This document shows positions 20,005 through 30,544 of a DNA stretch of 64,000 nt, piece after piece. The notes beneath the pieces are model-generated. The model was not told where the DNA came from. It saw only the letters and a list, made by a program, of their open reading frames with translations, and searched no databases. The translations under genes were made by a program, and so were the position numbers. The DNA comes from Carnegiea gigantea (taxonomy: Eukaryota > Streptophyta > Magnoliopsida > Caryophyllales > Cactaceae): contig JAKOGI010002421.1 of the NCBI GenBank assembly GCA_029747015.1, positions 47,062-111,061 on the forward strand, written 5' to 3'. Within the stretch, counting starts at the first letter, position 1, and each line of letters opens with the position of its first letter.

Positions 20005-20769
20005 TGATGGGGACCATCCAACCAAACCTCCCAAAACCATTACCAATGATCCCTCCCCTGCTAGGGAGTCCAAGGAGGCCAAAGAAGTTCATGCCTTAGT
20101 TAGAAATCACGTGCACAAAGAAGAAAGTGAACTGCCCAGTTCATACCGTTTCTAGCCCGGTTTTGTTTCTCTGTTGGAGCAAACTGTAGAAGGGGAAATT
20201 TCCTGCACGCACCACCCCCTTGAAGCTTAAGATCTTAGCTTTCCAACAAGACCTTTTGCAAAGCATTGGGAGTTCATTTGGTCAGTCAACCAAGCCAAAA
20301 ACCGAAGACAGTGCAGTGCAGGGCGCAATCCAGCACAGTCCGAAATAGGGGTCCGATTGGTTGACCTATTCAACTCCAACTTTTGTCAAACTTTAGGGTA
20401 TGAAAAGGCATCTAAATATTTATCAAATCATGGCCCCAAAGGTGAGCTAAGGGACCAGCTTGTACTTCTTTTATCCAGCCAAAGAAGGAGGGAAATTCCT
20501 TCTAACCGGGTAAAAAGGGGAACTGGCTGCCACCTTGATTTTGGAGTGTACTCTTGTCCCTTTGGCAGGTTCAAGGCCCCAAGCTGCTGCACATAGACTA
20601 TTAGATGCTTGACACCTCAATCTTGAGATTAATTAAGCTAGTGAGGTGTCAAGGTTAGGCTAGATCACTTGTGTAATCAACTTGTACTTGTAATCTAGCC
20701 TAGGCTTAGTTATTTAGTCACATATCAGCTTGTTTGCAGCCCCTTTGGCCGAGTGAAGAGGTGTTGGGC

Positions 20770-20777
20770 TATAAATA
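20770..20777 (+). promoter_or_regulatory. TATA box of E 5' LTR
   Basis: TATAAATA is followed by a C-run, 91 nt before S1. Confidence 0.6.
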
Positions 20778-20860
20778 CCCCCTCTCTTCCTTTTGTAAGG
20801 GTCTTTTGCCAACTTGAATACAAACTTGAGCTTTGTCTCTCTCAAATTCCTAGTCTATAT

Positions 20861-20933
20861 CTTTAGTGTGGCAACTTAAGTGGTGTCTAGGTCTCTTCAT
20901 CTCAATTAGGTGGTGATTCTGTATCCTAATTGA
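20861..20933 (+). promoter_or_regulatory. Stem-loops S1 and S2 in E 5' LTR
   Basis: S1 has CTTTAGT/ACTTAAG with one mismatch (20861-20880); the 3' LTR copy (38157-38176) is a perfect 7-bp CTTAAGT/ACTTAAG. S2 has a 9-bp stem, TCAATTAGG/CCTAATTGA, around TGGTGATTCTGTAT (20902-20933); the 3' LTR copy is at 38198-38229. Confidence 0.65.
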
Positions 20934-21088
20934 TCTAAGGAGATTGCCCAAGCGTCCAACAAGAGTGGCTCCTCTTGGATTATCTCTTGAAGGCACTTGT
21001 TCTATCAACTTGCTCTCCTTCTCATCCTCACACGCCTAATTTTCCTCCCTTTCACCTCCTTGGCAAGTGCAAGGTGAGATACATCAAT

Positions 21089-21101
21089 TGGTATCAGAGC
21101 C
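21089..21101 (+). other. Primer binding site, initiator tRNA-Met (E)
   Basis: TGGTATCAGAGCC lies two bases after the LTR. Confidence 0.92.
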
Positions 21102-21227
21102 TTGGCTACCCTCCTGAGCTTGCTCCCACCCACAAACACATCCCCAAACACTTAGCTACAAACACCCTTAAACACATCTCCCTTCCTCTCCTTCGCACGT
21201 TCCAGCCGTGCCCAGGATAGCAGTTCA

Positions 21228-21335
21228 GCACGGGTACCCCGTGCCCTTCGGCACGATCGTGCCTCCATCCCAACATACCAACTCGATTCCAGCAGCCTAG
21301 CACGGCTAGGTCGTGCCCCATAGCACGACCGTGCC
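21228..21335 (+). repeat. Two GC-rich hairpin couplets, 72 bp apart (E leader)
   Basis: The 36-nt couplets are at 21228-21263 and 21300-21335. Their second halves read GCACGATCGTGCC and GCACGACCGTGCC. Confidence 0.8.
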
Positions 21336-21382
21336 CTTTGCGTACAGACCCGAAACGCCACATCTCCTACCCTATTGCAACC

Positions 21383-22682
21383 ATGTCTTCAAGCCTTACA
21401 CCAGAACAAGTTGCGGAGAACGCCCTTAAGGAGAAGGCAGATTTGGGGGCCCGGGTCAAGTACCTCCAAACCCAACTTGGCCAACTTCCAGAAGAGAAGA
21501 GAAAAAGTTTGAGGAGCTCTAGAAGCCCCACGGAACAAGGGGCTCGAATTGATCCCAAGGAAGACGAAAGCTACTCTCATGAATCATCTAGTGAAGAAGG
21601 CGAAGGAGGAAGACCTTTCCGATCTAGTGGAGGTGGCAATCTTGATTTCAAGGTCGACATACCCGAGTATGAAGGCCATCTAGACCTGGATGTGTTCCTA
21701 GATTGGCTTCAAACAGTTGAGAGGGTCTTCGACTACAAGGACATCCCGGATGAGAAAAAGGTAAAACTTGTAGCCCTTAAACTTCGCAAATACGCTTCAA
21801 TTTGGTGGGCTAACTTAGTGGCCAAAAGGGCAAGGAAGGGAAAGGGGAAAATTCGTACTTGGGCACAAATGAGGGGCAAATTAAAGGCCAAATTCCTACC
21901 CACCCACTATCTCCATGACAACTACCTCAAATTCCATAACCTTAAACAAGGAACCAAGAGTGTGGAAGAGTATACTAGGGAATTCGAACAACTCCTCTTG
22001 AAATGTGATTTGAGGGAAGATGAGAGTCAGACTCTTGTGTGGTATTTGAGTGGGTTGGATGATCAAATTGCCCATGTTATTGAGTTACATCCGTACTCCT
22101 CACTTGATGAGCTTAGTTCCCTTGCATACAAAGTTGAACAACACCGAAAAGCCAAAGGGAAGGGTATTGTGTCCAAGTCTCCTCCTCCTCGATCTTACCC
22201 CTTTCAAAGACCCCCAAACATGACTCCTAGACCACAAGCTCCACCACCTCCACGGTCAAATCCCTCAAATACCCAAAACACACCTCAAAGAAACCCCCCC
22301 AAACCGGAAGATAGAAGGAGGTGTTTTCGGTGTCAAGGACTAGGGCACATTGCTTCCGAGTGCCCAAACAAAAGAGTTGTCACCTTGGCGAAATTTCAAG
22401 CTTCCTTTGAGGGGCTTGATGGTGAAAATGAAGAAGAGGTAGAGCAAGGCTCGAATGAGTCTCTAGAAGAAGTTGAAGAAGGTCCGGATGAGGGAGAACT
22501 CTTGGTCATTCGAAGGGCCTTAAGTGGCCTAGCTTCCCAAGATGAGCTTGAGCAAAGACAATCCATCTTCTATACAAGGTGCACCGTAGGAGGCAAGGTG
22601 TGCTCCCTTATCATTGATGGGGGAAGTTATGCGAATGTGGCCTCACAATCTATGGTGGACAAACTCAAGCTCTCGGTGACCC
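21383..22682 (+). pseudogene. gag: E gag-protease, frameshifted at its end
   Basis: The frame starts at ATG 21383 with MSSSLTPEQVAE, the start shared by F and C2. A helical N terminus is followed by the gag domain (IPEYEGHLDLDVFLDWL, KYASIWW, YTREFEQLLLKCDL), a Pro-rich linker, a CCHC knuckle (CFRCQGLGHIASEC, near 22324), an acidic stretch and protease (LIIDGGSY, near 22610). The residue after D-G-G-S is Tyr where other copies have Cys. A single-base loss near 22680 shifts the frame, and translation would end at 22762. Pol continues in another frame. Confidence 0.88.
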
Positions 22683-23606
22683 CCATCCAAAGCCATACAC
22701 CATCCAGTGGCTCAATCAAAGCAAAGGTTTTCAAATCTCTTCTCGGTGCCTCTTGTCTTTGAGCATTGGGAAGACTTATAAAGATGAGGTTTGGTGTGAC
22801 ATTGTACCAATGGATGCTTGCCATGTCTTGTTGGGTCACCCTTGGCTCTTTGATAGGAGGGTCATGCATGATGGCCGTATGAATACCTACACCTTCACCA
22901 AGGACCACAAAAAGATCACCCTCACTCCCATCAAATCAACCACCCCCTCCAAGCCTAAGGAAAACCCACAAAGAGATGTCTTTCTCACTACCCTCCTCAA
23001 ATCCCAAATGCATGAGTTTGCACCTTACAAAGAATGGACATTGCTAGGCCAAGAACCGGCCTTAACCTCGGTCTCCCACCATCCCATGCTCACCCCCCTC
23101 CTACACACCTTTCAACATGTCTTCCCTCAAGAGATACCTCATGGTTTGCCACCCAAACGGTCCATCCAACACAAAATTGACCTTGTGCCCGGTTCCACCC
23201 TCCCAAACAAACCGGCCTATAGGATGAATCCCCAAGAAACTCAAGAGGTCCAATGTCAAGTTGATGATCTCCTAGCCAAGGGACTAATCCGTGAGAGCTT
23301 AAGCCCATGTGCCGTTCCGGCCCTACTTGTGCCCAAGAAAGATGGGAGTATGAGAATGTGTGTTGATAGTAGAGCTATCAACAAGATCACCATCAAGTAC
23401 CGGTACCCTATCCCAAGGTTGGAGGATTTACTTGATGAGCTTCATGGAGCCACTATCTTCTCCAAAATCGACCTTAGAAGTGGCTATTATCAAATCCGGA
23501 TTTTTGAAGGGGATGAATGGAAGACGGCCTTCAAGACCAAGGGGGGCCTATATGAGTGGTTAGTCATGCCATTTGGCTTGACTAATGCCCCAAGCACCTT
23601 CATGAG
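22683..23606 (+). pseudogene. pol: E pol, first part (linker and RT fingers/palm)
   Basis: In the shifted frame this segment gives the protease C-terminal region ([14 protein letters not shown]), the linker, and RT from [12 protein letters not shown] through [12 protein letters not shown] to NAPSTFM. There F is inserted after ATGAG (23602-23606). The frame runs by chance about 60 codons into the F LTR. RT resumes at 30161. Confidence 0.9.
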
Positions 23607-24228
23607 TGATGGGGACCATCCTTTGGAAACAAGTGAAGACCAAGCCACATGCCTAAGGGACCCTACAACCACCAAAGAAGTCAAAGAGGTTCATACCATG
23701 GTCCGAGAAATCATCAAACATGCATTGCACATGCTGCCCGGTTTGGACAGAAATTGGCCCGGTTTTGCAAGCCTAATTACCCAAGCTTAGGTGGACTTAA
23801 AGGGCTGCAAAATTACTTTTTGGAACCCTTAATATGTCAGCTTCAAAGGCATATAAAGAGTTCTAGGTTAGGTATCTAGGAAATAAGTCAATGCGAGCCT
23901 TTTTCTAGAAGCAGCAGAAACTATCCCAGTTTGCACATGCTGCACCTTTTTCCTGATATCTCCCAAACGGCTACTCCAAATGGCGTGCAACTTGAGCCCT
24001 GTGAAAGCTGACTTTCAGAGCTTTCCAACAAGACTATTGCATCCAATTTGGATGAGAAACCTAGGAGTTATAGCTGTTTAAAGTTGACCCATGTGCACTG
24101 AAAAGTTGCTGACATAAAGTAAAAAGCACTTTTCAACTTTTGTCTTTTGCTTTTTGGTCCCCCCATGCTTTTGGACGTGTAAGAGCTTGTTGGATCCTTT
24201 TTTTTCAGCTTGTTAAAGGTTCCCCCAC

Positions 24229-24236
24229 TATAAAAG
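24229..24236 (+). promoter_or_regulatory. TATA box of F 5' LTR
   Basis: TATAAAAG lies 106 nt before S1. Confidence 0.6.
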
Positions 24237-24334
24237 GGAGGCCTTGGGCTGCCAAGAGGATAGAGATGAACTTACATTCAGCTTTGAGTTTTGTAAACTC
24301 TCTCAAATTCTCTTCAAAATTCCTAGTGTTATAT

Positions 24335-24417
24335 CTTGGGTGTTTGGCAACCTCAAGTGGGTCTCTAGGTCTTCTAATTCAACTAAGAAGGTGATTAACT
24401 TCTGTAACTTAGTTGAA
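24335..24417 (+). promoter_or_regulatory. Stem-loops S1 and S2 in F 5' LTR
   Basis: S1 (24335-24357) has CTTGGG/CTCAAG with one G-U pair. S2 (24378-24417) has a perfect 10-bp stem, TTCAACTAAG/CTTAGTTGAA, and a 20-nt loop containing GGTGATT and TTCTGTA. The 3' LTR copies are at 29947-29969 and 29991-30030. Confidence 0.65.
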
Positions 24418-24582
24418 GGAAGAAGATTTGCCCAAGTGTGCAAACCAAGGTGGATTATCATCACCCTTGCTAGTCCACTTGATCTATCTTGGTTCTTGAT
24501 TTTCTTTTCATGTTTTCTACCCAAGTGCATTCTTGATTCACTTTAGCAAATACTTGCCTTAGTGAAGCTTGAATACATCATT

Positions 24583-24594
24583 TGGTATCAGAGC
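24583..24594 (+). other. Primer binding site, initiator tRNA-Met (F)
   Basis: TGGTATCAGAGC follows the LTR after two bases. Confidence 0.9.
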
Positions 24595-24712
24595 TTAGGC
24601 TACCCTCTTGGCCAAGCTTCCATCCCCCAAACACATACCAAACACCAAAACCACAAAACAACCCCAAACACGCTCTCTTGCATTTTCCAAACCGTGCACA
24701 ACCAGAATTGTA

Positions 24713-24821
24713 GCACGGCCACCCTGTGCCACAGTGGCACGACCGTGCCACATTCCATTTTCAGTCAGCCCATGCCAGCAGCACAGCACGGCCTGACTGC
24801 GCCTACAAGCACGACCATGCC
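24713..24821 (+). repeat. Two GC-rich hairpin couplets, 73 bp apart (F leader)
   Basis: Couplets are at 24713-24748 and 24786-24821. The second carries CpG-type changes (GCACGACCATGCC). Confidence 0.75.
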
Positions 24822-24867
24822 TACCCCTCCCGTCCCCAAAACACAAATTCTCCACTCCAAAGCCAAC

Positions 24868-26462
24868 ATGTCCTCTAGCCTCACTCCCGAGCAAGTGGCT
24901 GAACAAGCTTTGAGAGAAAAGGCCGAGCTACAAGCCCAAGTCAAGTACCTTCAAGCACAACTTGGTCACATGATGCAAGAGAAGAGAAGGAACTTGAGAA
25001 GTCCTAGGAGTGTAAGCAAACAAGACTCGGATGACTCCGAGGAAGAAGAAAGCAACTCTCTTGAAGACTCCGGTGAGGATGTGTATGCAAGAAGACCAAG
25101 GAGGCATCATAGGCCTCAAGAGCGAAGCTACAATGACTTCAAGGTGGATATTCCCAACTTTGAAGGCCAACTTGACCCGGATGTATTCTTGGATTGGCTC
25201 CAAACTGTTGAAAGAGTCTTTGAGTTCAAAGACATCCCCGATGAAAGAAAGGTAAAGCTTGTTGCTTTAAAGCTTAGAAAGTATGCTTCCATTTGGTGGT
25301 CTAATATTGTGAGTAAGAGAGTTAGGAAGGGTAAAGGGAAGATAAGAACTTGGTAGAAAATGAAGTCCAAACTTAAGTCCAAGTTTTTGCCACCCCATTA
25401 CTTGCAAGACAACTTCCTTAAATTCCACCACCTCAAACAAGGGTCTAAGAGTGTAGAAGAGTACACTAGAGAGTTTGAACAATTATTGTTGAAATGTGAT
25501 TTGAAGGAGGATGAATCTTAAACTTTGATTAGATACTTGAGTGGTTTGAATGATGAAATTGCTCATGTTGTTGAACTCCACCCTTACACTTCCGTAGATG
25601 AGCTTAGTGCCTTAGCTCACAAAGTGGAGTCACAAAAGAAAGCCAAGGGCAAGGGCATGGCCTCCAAGCCTAACCCCCATCCTTACCCATTCCAAAAGCC
25701 CTCATACTACCCTCCCAAGTCAACTCCAATCTCAAACACAAGACCCCCTCCGCCAAATCCCCCTCAAACCCCCTCAAAACAACCCCCCAAACCCGGTGGC
25801 AAGAAGAGATGTTTCCGTTGTCAAGGCCTTGGACACTTTGCTTCCGAGTGTCCTAACAAAAGAGTTGTCACTTTGGCCGAGTATGAAGCTTATTGTGAGG
25901 AGCTAGATGATGAGAATGATGGGGAAGAAAAGGAGCTTCTCATGACCGAAGCTCTTAAAGAAGTCGAAGAGGGGCCCGATGAAGGAGAAATGCTTGTGAT
26001 AAGAAGAGCCTTGAGTGGTATTGCTTTCCAAAATGACATGGAACAAAGGGAGAACATCTTCCACACCCGGTGTACCATGAAGGGGAAGGTTTGCTCTCTT
26101 ATTATTGATGGTGGAAGTTGTGCCAATGTTGCTTCCAAGACTCTAGTGGACAAACTCAAGCTATCGGTCTCTCCACACCCAAGCCCTTACACCATACAAT
26201 GGCTCAATCAAGGTAAAGGCTTGCAAATCTCCTCTCGTTGTTTACTTAGCTTTTCAATTGGTAAAAGTTATAAGGATGAGATTTGGTGTGATATTGTGCC
26301 CATGGATGCTTGTCATGTTCTCTTGGGACGTCCATGGTTGTTTGACCGAAGTGTGATGCATGATGGTCGGTTAAACACATATACATTTGCCAAAGATCAC
26401 AAAAAATCACCCTTACCTCTCTCAAATCCAACTCACAAAAAAGGCCTCAAGACACTCCTAGC
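24868..26462 (+). pseudogene. gag: F gag-protease, broken
   Basis: The start ATG 24868 gives MSSSLTPEQVAEQ. Domains are gag (NFEGQLDPDVFLDWL, KYASIWW), a Pro-rich linker, a CCHC knuckle (CFRCQGLGHFASEC, near 25812), an acidic region (VEEGPDEGEMLVI) and protease (LIIDGGSCANVAS, near 26098). In-frame stops are TAG 25354-25356, replacing a Trp or Gln-type codon, and TAA 25519-25521, replacing CAA. A one-base deletion in an A-run near 26403 shifts the frame before the linker. Gag and pol would otherwise be one continuous polyprotein. Confidence 0.9.
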
Positions 26463-29315
26463 ATGGATGTCTTTCTTACTACCCTACTCCATTCCCAACT
26501 CCATGAATATGATGATTTCAAGGAGTGGATTTTACTTGGCCAAGAACCGGTCGAAGCTAAGGATTCTTCCCATCCTTTGCTTTCCTCTCTCCTCAAAGAT
26601 TTCCAACATGTCTTCCCTAGTGAGGTTCCCCATGGCCTCCCTCCCAAAAGAACCATACAACACAAAATTGACCTCGTCCCTGGTGCCACCCTCCCAAATA
26701 AGCCGGCCTACCGAATGAATCCCCAAGAGACTCAAGAGGTGCAACGGCAAGTAGATGATCTTCTTGCCAAAGGCTTGATTCGTGAGAGCCTTAGCCCATG
26801 TGCCGTGCCGGCCCTGCTTGTTCCGAAGAAAGATGGGTCAATGAGAATGTGTGTGGATAGTAGAGCGATAAACAAAATCACTATCAAATATCGCTTTCCT
26901 ATTCCACGGTTGGAGGATCTCCTAGATGAGCTTCATGGAGCCACCATCTTTTCTAAGATTGATCTTAGAAGTGGCTACTACCAAATCCGGATTTATGAAG
27001 GAGATGAGTGGAAGACGGCCTTCAAAACTAAAGGAGGCCTCTATGAGTGGCTTGTCATGCCATTCGGGTTGACAAATGCACCAAGCACTTTCATGAGGCT
27101 TATGAACCAAGTTCTAAAGCCCCTTATCGGCAAATTTGTTGTTGTCTACTTTGATGACATATTGGTGTATAGCAAGAGTGAAGAAGAGCATGCCCATCAC
27201 CTACACCAAGTCTTGAGTATCCTATCTCAAGAAGAGCTCTATGGAAACTTGGAGAAGTGCCACTTTTTCACTTCTCAAGTCATATTTTTAGGCTATGTTG
27301 TCTCGGCTCAAGGGATTCATGTTGATGAGAGCAAAATCCAAGCAATCCGAGATTGGCCCGTTCCTACTTCCATTCCACAAGTTAGGAGCTTTCATGGCCT
27401 AGCCTCTTTCTATAGGAGGTTTGTGAGAGATTTTAGCACCATTGTTGCCCCTATGACCGAGGTGCTTAAGGACAAAAGATTTGAGTGGACCAATCAAGCT
27501 CAAAGGGCCTTTGAAGAAATCAAGTACAAGCTCACAAGTGCACCCGTTCTAGCTCGACCAAGCTTCTCCAAAGTCTTTGAGGTAGAGTGTGATGCTTCCG
27601 GTGTTGGGATAGGGGCTATCCTATCTCAAGAGAAGAGGCCCCTTGCATTCTTTAGTGAGAAGCTCAATGATGCAAAGAGGAAGTACTCTACTTATGATAA
27701 GGAATTCTATGCTATTGTGAGAGCTTTGGAGCATTGGAGGCACTACTTGGTAGGAGGAGAATTCATTCTCCATTCGGATCATGAGGCGCTCAAATTCATA
27801 CAAGGGCAACACAAGCTCAACCAAAGGCATGCAAAGTGGGTTGAGTACCTCCAAGCCTTTCATTTTGTGATCCACCACAAGTCGGGTCAACTCAACAAAG
27901 GCGCGAATGCATTATCAAGAAGGTACCTCTTACTCTCTACCTTGGAATCCAAAGTCCTTGGTTTTGAGATTGTTAAGGGGTTGTATGCCCAAGATGAAGA
28001 CTTCAAGGAAACTTATGAGAAGTGCTCTATCCATGCCCACGGTCTATTTCATTTAGAGCATGGGTTTCTCTTCAAAGGGACCCGGCTATGCATACCAAGG
28101 AGTGGGTTTCGGGAACTCCTCATTCAAGAGCTCCATGGTGGGGCTTTGGCCGGACATTTTGGCATTGAGAAGACTCGCTCCATGCTCAAGGAGCACTACT
28201 ATTGGCCAAGCATGTCCAAGGATGTAGAGCACTATGTGAGAAGGTGTTCTACTTGTCAACAAGCCAAGAGCCACTCTCGGCCCCAAGGTCTATACACTCC
28301 TCTCCCCATTCCTCAAGGTCCTTGGGAGGATGTGAGTTTAGACTTCATCACGGGTTTGCCACGAACCCAAAGGCACAAAGATTCAATCATGGTAGTGGTG
28401 GACCGATTCTCAAAGATGGCACACTTCATAGCATGCCATACCACCAATGATGCTTCCTCCATTGCCAACCTTTACTTCAAAGAGATAGTTCGTCTCCATG
28501 GAATTCCAAGAAGCATGGTGTCGGATAGGGACACCAAGTTCCTAAGCCACTTTTGGCTTACCTTGTGGAGAAAGTTTAGCACTCACCTCAAGTTTAGCAC
28601 TACATGCCACCCCCAAACCGACGGTCAAACTGAAGTGACTAATAGGACTTTGGGCACTTTGCTTAGAGTTCTAGTCAAGAAGAGCATCAAAGGGTGGGAT
28701 GAGTTGCTCCCTCATGCGGAATTCGCCTTCAACCGAGCTCCAAGCAAGGCAACCACTCTTTCACCTTTCCAAGTGGTGTATGGTTACAATCCAAGGACTC
28801 CCTTAGACTTGGTTCCAATCCCAAATCCAACCAAGTTTAGTTGGGAGGCCGAGGAGAGGGCCAAAGAAATTCAAGAGCTACACACCAAGGTGAGGGAAAG
28901 AATTGAGAAATCCAATGAGCAAGCCAAGCAACGAGCCAACAAGCATAGGAAAGATGCTCAATTTCAACCGGGAGACTTGGTTTGGATTCATTTGAGGAAA
29001 GAGAGGTTCCCTAGCAAGCGCAAATCCAAGCTCATGCCAAGGTCAGATGGTCCATTTGAAGTCATTGAGAAGATTGGTCCTAATGCTTACAAGATTGACC
29101 TCCCAGGAGAGTATGGAGTCTCGGCCACCTTCAATGTGGCCGATCTTAGTCCGTATTATGATGAAGATGATCAACTTCCGAGTTTGAGGTCAAACTCCAA
29201 CCAATCCGGGGTGTATGATGGGGACCATCCTTTGGAAACAAGTGAAGACGAAGCCACATGCCTAAGGGACCCTACAACCACTAAAGAAGTCAAAGAGGTT
29301 TATACCATGGTCTGA
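26463..29315 (+). pseudogene. pol: F pol: linker, RT, RNase H, integrase
   Basis: The open stretch has 950 codons from an internal Met. RT has YFDDILVYS near 27145; integrase has CSTCQQAK, SLDFITG, VSDRDTKF and TDGQTEV, and a GPF module near 29050. RNase H has [10 protein letters not shown], but the conserved GADALSR reads GANALSR near 27900, replacing an acidic residue that is catalytic in this enzyme family. The frame enters the 3' LTR at 29216 and stops at 29313-29315 (TGA for CGA), about 25 codons earlier than the 5' LTR version would. Although long and open, it is cut off from gag by the upstream frameshift. Confidence 0.9.
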
Positions 29316-30160
29316 GAAATCATCAAACATGCATTGCACATGCTGCCCGGTTTGGACAGATTTTGGCCCGGTTTTGGAAGCCTAATTACCCAAGCTTAGG
29401 TGGACTTAAAGGGCTGCAAAATTACTTTTTGGAACCCTTAATATGTCAGCTTCAAAGGCTTATAAAGAGTTCTAGGTTAGGTATCTAGGAAATAAGTCAA
29501 TGTGAGCCTTTTTCTAGAAGCAGCAGAAACTGTCCCAGTTTGCACATGCTACACCTTTTGCCTGATATCTCCCAAACGGCTACTCCAAATGGCGTGCAAC
29601 TTGCGCCCTGTGAAAGCGGACTTCCAGAGCTTTCCAACAAGACCTATTTCATCCAATTTGGATGAGAAACCTAGGAGTTATAGCTGTTTAAAGTTGACCC
29701 ATGTGCACTGAAAAGTTGCTGACATAAAGTAAAAAGCACTTTTCAGCTTTTGTCTTTTGCTTTTTGGTCCCCCCATGCTTTTGGACGTGTAAGAGCTTGT
29801 TGGATCCTTTTTTTTTCAGCTTGTTAAAGGTTCCCCCCACTATAAAAGGGAGGCCTTGGGCTGCCAAGAGGATAGAGATGAACTTGCATTCAGCTTTGAG
29901 TTTTGTAAACTCTCTCAAATTCTCTTCAAAATTCCTAGTGTTATATCTTGGGTGTTTGGCAACCTCAAGTGGGTCTCTAGGTCTTCTTAATTCAACTAAG
30001 AAGGTGATTAACTTCTGTAACTTAGTTGAAGGAAGAAGATTTGCCCAAGTGTGCAAACCAAGGTGGATTATCATCACCCTTGCTAGTCTACTTGATCTAT
30101 CTTGGTTCTTGATTTTCTTTTCATGTTTTCTACTTGCCTTAGTGAAGCTTGAATACATCA
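29216..30160 (+). repeat. F 3' LTR
   Basis: The 945-bp LTR is followed by the TSD ATGAG. It carries S1 and S2 and the roughly 33-bp deletion near 30133. Confidence 0.95.
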
Positions 30161-30544
30161 ATGAGACTTATGAATGAGGTGCTTAGGCCTGTCATAGGCA
30201 AGTTTGTTGTCGTTTATTTCGATGATATTCTTGTGTATAGCCGGGATGAACAAGAGCATGCAAGCCACCTTCACCAAGTCTTGAGCTTTTTGGCTAAAGA
30301 GAAGCTCTATGGTAATCTTGAGAAATGTCATTTCTTCACACCCCAAGTCATCTTCTTGGGTTATGTTGTTTCGGCTCAAGGCATCCATGTTGATGAAGAC
30401 AAGGTCAAGGCCATCCGCGAATGGCCTACTCCTACCTCTATACAACAAGTCCGAAGCTTCCATGGTTTGGCTTCCTTCTATAGGAGGTTTGCGAAGGACT
30501 TTAGCTCAATTGTCTCTCCCATGACCGAGGTTATCAAGGGAAAG
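30161..30544 (+). pseudogene. pol: E pol, second part (RT palm with YFDD)
   Basis: RT resumes exactly where F interrupted it, after the second ATGAG. It covers YFDDILVYS (near 30218), the thumb region ([17 protein letters not shown]) and [11 protein letters not shown], to VIKGK, where A3 is inserted after GAAAG (30540-30544). The frame is open throughout. Confidence 0.92.

Larger units (their letters stand above)
20005..21086 (+). repeat. E 5' LTR
   Basis: It runs from TGATGGGGACC to GATACATCA. It contains a TATA box (20770-20777), S1 and S2. Confidence 0.95.
23607..24580 (+). repeat. F 5' LTR
   Basis: The 974-bp LTR starts TGATGGGGACC and ends AATACATCA. The pol tail frame ([16 protein letters not shown]) is intact in this copy to about 23790, longer than in the 3' LTR. 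Confidence 0.95.
23607..30160 (+). mobile_element. F: complete Ty3/gypsy element inside E RT
   Basis: The copy is 6.55 kb, with LTRs 23607-24580 and 29216-30160, a primer site, two hairpin couplets, gag-protease and pol. The TSD is ATGAG (23602-23606 and 30161-30165). The 3' LTR lacks about 33 bp that lie between TAC repeats in the 5' LTR near 24530; otherwise the LTRs are very similar. Two nonsense codons and one frameshift in gag-protease make the copy non-autonomous now. Confidence 0.95.

Noticed and set aside
21228..21335. CRISPR-like spaced palindromic repeats
   Set aside because: Only one to three units, inside eukaryotic retrotransposon leaders, with no cas genes. They are element leader hairpins.
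22753..23790. Apparent 345-residue fusion of RT with an unusual tail
   Set aside because: It is E RT running by chance into the F LTR at the insertion site. The TSD ATGAG on both sides shows it is a junction.
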